Assembly (NCBI GenBank): GCA_050084515.1 | Contig: CM114273.1 | Span: 27,094,001 to 27,158,000 of the forward strand | Reading direction: 5' to 3' | Length of the DNA stretch: 64,000 nt | Origin: Blasia pusilla | Lineage: Eukaryota; Marchantiophyta; Marchantiopsida; Blasiales | Shown: positions 59,361 to 64,000 of the stretch, in pieces | Position numbering within the stretch: the first letter of the stretch is position 1 | How the letters are laid out: each line of letters begins with the position of its first letter | The notes under the pieces: generated by a model | Seen by the model: the letters and a program-made list of their open reading frames with translations, nothing else | Database searches by the model: none | Told to the model about the DNA's origin: nothing | Program-made: the position numbers and the translations under genes

Positions 59361-61139
59361 CATAACAAGAAAATTCTAACCATCACTACTTTATGGCTTG
59401 TCTTGTGATTGACTATGGTTATCACGGCTCAAGTAATGTGGCCCTACATTTTGTTGTAGGGTCGAAGATGATATATTGGCCAACTTGGCCTCCCTTGATG
59501 ACATGTGTGTACATGTCATACCTTAGGGTCCTTCATAGGAACTTCTTGGAGGATTCTTTGAGGTTCTTAATCGATTCGTAAGTTGGGATGATGAATGTGC
59601 ACATGTTTCCTTCTTGGACTTTTTTTTTTTGGGGTAGGCTTGCATAGAGAGGCTTATCCTTCTACAATTTATCTTTATAGGCATGTGATGAGACAAGATG
59701 CTCCAAGTGGCATATTAGACTTGGTTTCATTCACATGGAGGACGTATATGGGTTAGGCTCGGTTATTATTCAGTGACTCTCATGATGTGATGGTGTGGGA
59801 GAGTCATTTATTCACAAGTGGGGAGAGGGTCGGGGTTTCACAAGTGGATTTTGGATTGATTCCATGAGTATAGTGAGTAGCAATTAACGAGATGACTTCA
59901 AATATGGACAAGTGGATCTAGATAGTGGTGGATGTGGCCTTAATGCATAGGTAAGGTCATCCATCAATAATCGCTCCACATGTATAGGCATCGGCTCAAG
60001 TGGCAAAAGGTATCCCTACACCAAGAGAAACTTTAACGTGACTCAAAATAGCCTATCCTTATTCGAGCTATCTTGATGGGTGCAATGTATAACGAGAATT
60101 TCACACTTAACAAATTCCTCTTGCTCTCACCACATCTTTGCGTCAATCTATAATTACACCCCATCTCATTGATCCACAATAAAATAAAATAAAATACAAA
60201 GACATAACAAGACAATATCAAGCACACAGTCGTCTCAACATGTGTAGTTTCACGATGCCTTCAAATTCATCACTCCAAGCACAATATCCATACCTACATG
60301 ATAACTACAATCACAACATATTGGATTGATTCATATATCATGTGGATCCTACTATAATGAAAATCATGAGGAAAACACACCACTCTCTTAATAATTGATT
60401 AATATCCTAGCTAAGCTTACCCTCATTGTGAGGGAATCCACGTCTAATGTACCGTCAATAGCATCCTCACCTAGGATATGTTGGAAGTCTCAATTGTAGA
60501 AAGCTGAACCTCTCCAAATCTTTGCATATAGTATATCCCTTCAAAAGGTGTGAGGATCCAAGAAGGTGCTCTCTACACACAAGCCATGGTAACATGGTCA
60601 CTCCATAAGAAAAATAGGTTAACTTACTTTCTTCCTAAAGAAGAATAGTTTAGCCCTATATATGTAGTTAAGTCACTCCTAACTATATATATGGCCTTGC
60701 TACTAGGCCACACTATCTACTCTTGCTCAACTATAACTACCATGGCAAATAACCTTGCTCACATAGTGACCTTGTGATGTTGGTCAAAGGTTGAGTGTAT
60801 GATGTTGCAACGAATACATGCCTTCAACATAAAGGAGACGCTTTTGAATTCATCCCAAATGTCTGCAATAATGGTATATGGGGCCATCCCCTCCATGTTA
60901 TGACATACAATTATGATTGGTAATTAGTGTTGGATCGATCCATCCTAACACTCAACGCTATTTACAACAATATTTTGTGATTTTCTAGAGTGGATCAATT
61001 TTGCACCCTTGTTAGTCCTCCTATATCTATTAACAACCATGGAAAGCTGAATTTTTTTGCATCCCTCCACAACCTAAAATTATTCACCCATACTCTAATT
61101 TTCGTGCATCTACTACTCATGAACATCAATTCAAGTATT
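59361..61139. other. Spacer, no gene recognised
   Basis: Only short frames. 60400-60830 keeps a TGAGGGAATCC and GTGACC/GGTCAAxGGTT order that faintly recalls 28210-28440, so it may be another old piece of the same retroelement family. Confidence 0.35.
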
Positions 61140-62440
61140 GCAAAATCTTACATTCAATAGGTCACGCTCTTCTTACTTATTTGCACCCAAACGCACTCAC
61201 ATTAGCCACCGTTTGGATCAACCAATCTTGCGCCTACCCGGGCTATCTTTCAAGCTCAGTAGATCTAATCGGGTCAAATATCGTCTTAACCCTTCACCCC
61301 CAACACAACCAAGTCCTTCAAGACTTGGGAAAGACTTTCTTGATAGTCCAAGAACCTAGAATGACATTAGCTTTCCTGGTAGTCCCAACTACTTACGTGG
61401 TTGAGCTAGGAGTATTTGATGAGTCAAGGTTGTGTGGTCTGCCTCGAGGTTGGTTTGAGAGATTTTTGCGACTTGCTATTTGTGTTATGTATCATGATTC
61501 GGCGAGATTTTCTGATGGATTATTAGTGATGGAGACACATGCGTCGATGCTGACGGGTAGTCCGGATATGTTGACGGGAGGTTTGACATGCTGCTCTCAA
61601 ATCATCAAACCTCTCACTTTTACTCGTTGTGTCTTCTTTACGTATTTACATAGGCGTGTTAGAAGAAAATACAACAAGTGGAACTTTTGACAGTGCCACA
61701 ATAGTTTGCAAACATGAATTGTATGGTTTCTTCTGAATGATTGGCATTGTCACTTGTGTGCGTTTGCTTGAAAGTTCTCAAATGAGTCTCTAGCCAAGCA
61801 ATATCTGAACCACGGGTCAAGGTACAAGGTTGATATCCATAATTAATCCTCTTAGGCTTGGCTTGGTATCGGCACCCTGACGCAAACCTAGCCTCTTGAT
61901 CCATCATGTGTCCTTGGTTCATCCTCATGGTTCCCCAAGGTAGGGTTAGGGTCCCAAACTCCCTTGGAGACCCTTCCCCCTATATAGAGCTCTAGATATC
62001 TCCACCCCTTCGTACCTTTGGGAAAGTCCTCTTGGGCCCCTCTTTATGGCCCTCAACTCAAATATCATTCTTGTGGCTTAGGGATGGTTTCTCGATCTCT
62101 ACTAATGCATTTTTCTAATGCATTGGAATTTTCTTTTCTTAAGCTTTCCAACGTCATCTTATTCATCCCAAATACATCTTGGGTCTAGTGGTGATGACCT
62201 CAAATGTGGAGGAACATCAAATGTTTAGTCAAGTTTCACATCCCTTGGCGCCCAACTCTTGTGGGACTTTAGCTCCTATTACGTCTTGCTTGGTGTTTGA
62301 TCTGGTTCTACTAGGTTACAAACATCGTACTTCCATCCTAGTATGAGCCCACTAGAGTTTTGATATTCCGCATTGTCGCACATTTGGCTATGAGGGTCGC
62401 AACACTAATCGCAACCTCGATGGATAAACCCTAAGAAAGC
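61140..62440 (-). repeat. Diverged third copy of the 1-kb LTR-like repeat
   Basis: Same orientation as 49396-50436. Shared blocks in order: AATAGGTCACGCTCTTC (61157), AAGACTTGGGAAAGACTTTC (about 61320), GGCCCTCAACTCAA (about 62049), ACTAGAGTTTTGATATTCC (about 62351) and GGCTATGAGGGTCGCAA (about 62384). 61430-61840 does not align and may be an insertion. Confidence 0.7.
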
Positions 62441-62676
62441 TTCAAGCTATCCGCATAGGAAAGGGCATCTATTGTAGTATTGATTGATGGAAGATACCTT
62501 CTTGATATCTAACTATTTGATTATGTGTCTTTTTTCGTGTTGAGATTTTTTTCTTATGTTTACATTTAATAAAATAAAATTTTTGAATTTGAATGCAACA
62601 AAATAAAATAATTATACCAAATCTTGTTTCAAAAAATAGCAATGAGTATTATGTGCATAGTAGGCCATGTACTAAT

Positions 62677-62726
62677 ACAATCTATACTATTGCGGGAGGA
62701 TTACCTCGTATAATAGTATAGATTGT
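62677..62726. repeat. Perfect 15-bp inverted repeat, 20-nt loop
   Basis: ACAATCTATACTATT at 62677-62691 and its exact reverse complement at 62712-62726. It could be the end region of a small inverted-repeat element. Confidence 0.9.
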
Positions 62727-64000
62727 GGTAATAGTGGTCTCAAACATGCCCTCCTCTCTTGACATGTGTCTCCACAAATTTGAAAATAAAAATTAATTTC
62801 TTATTTTAGGTTTAATTCCAAATAACACATAATATTTTATTATAATAGGGTTTAAATGGAATTCCATATTATGGTCTTCTTAGTTTACCCATAGTGGGGC
62901 TCTAATGGGAAAAAGATCCAAAAAATATTAAGATTGAATCCCAATAACTTTGTCATTTCAATGAAAAGGTGTAATAAAACTTGGGATAATCTTTTTAATG
63001 AATATTCCATTTCAACCCTTTTTAATTTCATTTCTAAAATTCTAAAAGCATGTATTATTTACTATTTTCAAGATGTAAAATATAATAAATAAGCACTTGC
63101 ATAGTAATTTTGGAGGAAAATTTTGATGAATTTTTTAAAAGAGTTTTTTTTGGGGGAAATCCCATCGGATATCTCTCTCCCATATGCAACATCTATGACA
63201 ACACTCCTCCTCAAAGGGCATCTAGGGACCGTTGATAGGATCTCAAAAACCTCCGATAATATAAATGAATGAGAGAGTCTAGCGAGCTTGCCAAATTTTC
63301 CCTCTATGGATCCAAATCGAGATCAAATTCTCATGGCTGAGAACCACTACATCTACATCCACCTATACAATGTTGCAAAGAAATCCCATACCTCCTAGGT
63401 TTCGTGTCAAATTTGGGGGGTGCGCAAACCCAAAATTTCATGCTTCCATGCTATTTTTGTTTAAATGAAAAGGATCTCAATAAAAGAAATTGGATTTTTT
63501 GAAATGAATATGTGTACTATTAACAAAGCCATTCTCTCTCATAGAAGTTCCGAAAAGGAGAGTGTTTTTCTTGGAGTGTTGTGAATTAGTAGATCCTCTA
63601 TAATTCAAGTGAAGGACATTTTTTCCTCTACTATTGGAGGTTCTATGCCTTCCACTAAACTATCTCAAAAACTTCATCTAACATTAGAATTTCACTCATA
63701 ACCATATAATGTGTAGTGTTCATTCGAGTCACACTATCTTGTCATAACCCATCCCCAATGGTCCACTTCCAAACATGTCAAATTGAGGCACATGATTGAA
63801 TATTACTATTACGTCTCTAAAGGTCCACATCTAAGATGTAATATCTCAAAATTGTCATATCACAAGAGGCCATGTCCCAGAATTATCATGGGGTTTAGTG
63901 AAATTAAATAATCACGTGCTTCAAGTTGTGGATAGTTACAAAACTAGCCCGTCTCTAGAAGTGCCTACATAGTAGCACAATTTTCTCACCTCTAATGTAC
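62727..64000. other. AT-rich end of window, nothing recognised
   Basis: No frame of at least 60 codons and no recognisable motif or RNA gene. Confidence 0.5.

Noticed and set aside
1-64000. CRISPR arrays, bacterial operons, tRNA or rRNA genes
   Set aside because: The tandem repeats lack regular unique spacers, the gene structure is eukaryotic, and I saw no convincing tRNA T-loop with matching acceptor stem or any rRNA segment.

Overview
This looks like nuclear DNA of a land plant, probably a non-seed plant such as a bryophyte. The grounds are intron-rich genes with canonical GT-AG splice sites, a plant-only chloroplast splicing factor family, GC-rich exons and promoters in AT-rich DNA, and abundant plant transposon remnants. 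The species cannot be named from the window. Only two intact protein genes could be rebuilt, both on the minus strand: a four-CRM-domain, CFM2-type chloroplast group II intron splicing factor (1497-8260, 11 exons, 1387 codons) and a cytosolic glutamine synthetase (11395-16347, 13 exons, 355 codons). Neither shows a disabling change. Their exon sums are multiples of three and every junction keeps the reading frame.

Layout: 0-1.5 kb, gene-poor 3' flank. 1.5-8.7 kb, CFM2-like gene with a GC-rich leader. 8.7-11.4 kb, AT-rich spacer. 11.4-17.1 kb, glutamine synthetase gene and its CpG-rich upstream region; one intron holds two adjacent perfect palindromes. 17.3-20.6 kb, decayed retroelement DNA and AT-rich spacer. 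20.7-23.3 kb, a GC-rich, microsatellite-bearing island with only weak coding signals. 23.5-27.4 kb, several local tandem duplications, minisatellites and a long imperfect hairpin. 27.4-33.2 kb, fragments of Ty3/gypsy-type retroelements (a gag with a CCHC knuckle on the minus strand; an integrase C-terminus on the plus strand) plus a MITE-like repeat.

The most unusual region is 33.9-46.3 kb. A short motif, TAGCCGCC, recurs across it in one orientation and flips to GGCGGCTA beyond 45.2 kb. Inside lie, in order: a decayed unknown ORF (minus); pieces of an RPB2-family RNA polymerase second-largest subunit, with some residues like the Pol IV/V subunit NRPD2/NRPE2 (plus), one part amplified as four tandem 240-bp units; a 1.2-kb strand-asymmetric homopurine tract; and a decayed Mutator-like (MULE) transposase with MULE core, SWIM finger and CCHC knuckle (minus). 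I infer a large, decayed Mutator-type element that captured polymerase gene segments, though no element ends were found.

From 46.8 kb to the end: a LINE reverse transcriptase fragment, a ~2.6-kb inverted duplication of an LTR-like repeat (47.8-50.4 kb) with a third copy at 61.1-62.4 kb, more MITE copies, a 56/57-bp minisatellite, a perfect 29-bp stem-loop, and AT-rich DNA without recognisable genes. The two intact genes serve plastid RNA splicing and nitrogen assimilation and show no functional link to each other.
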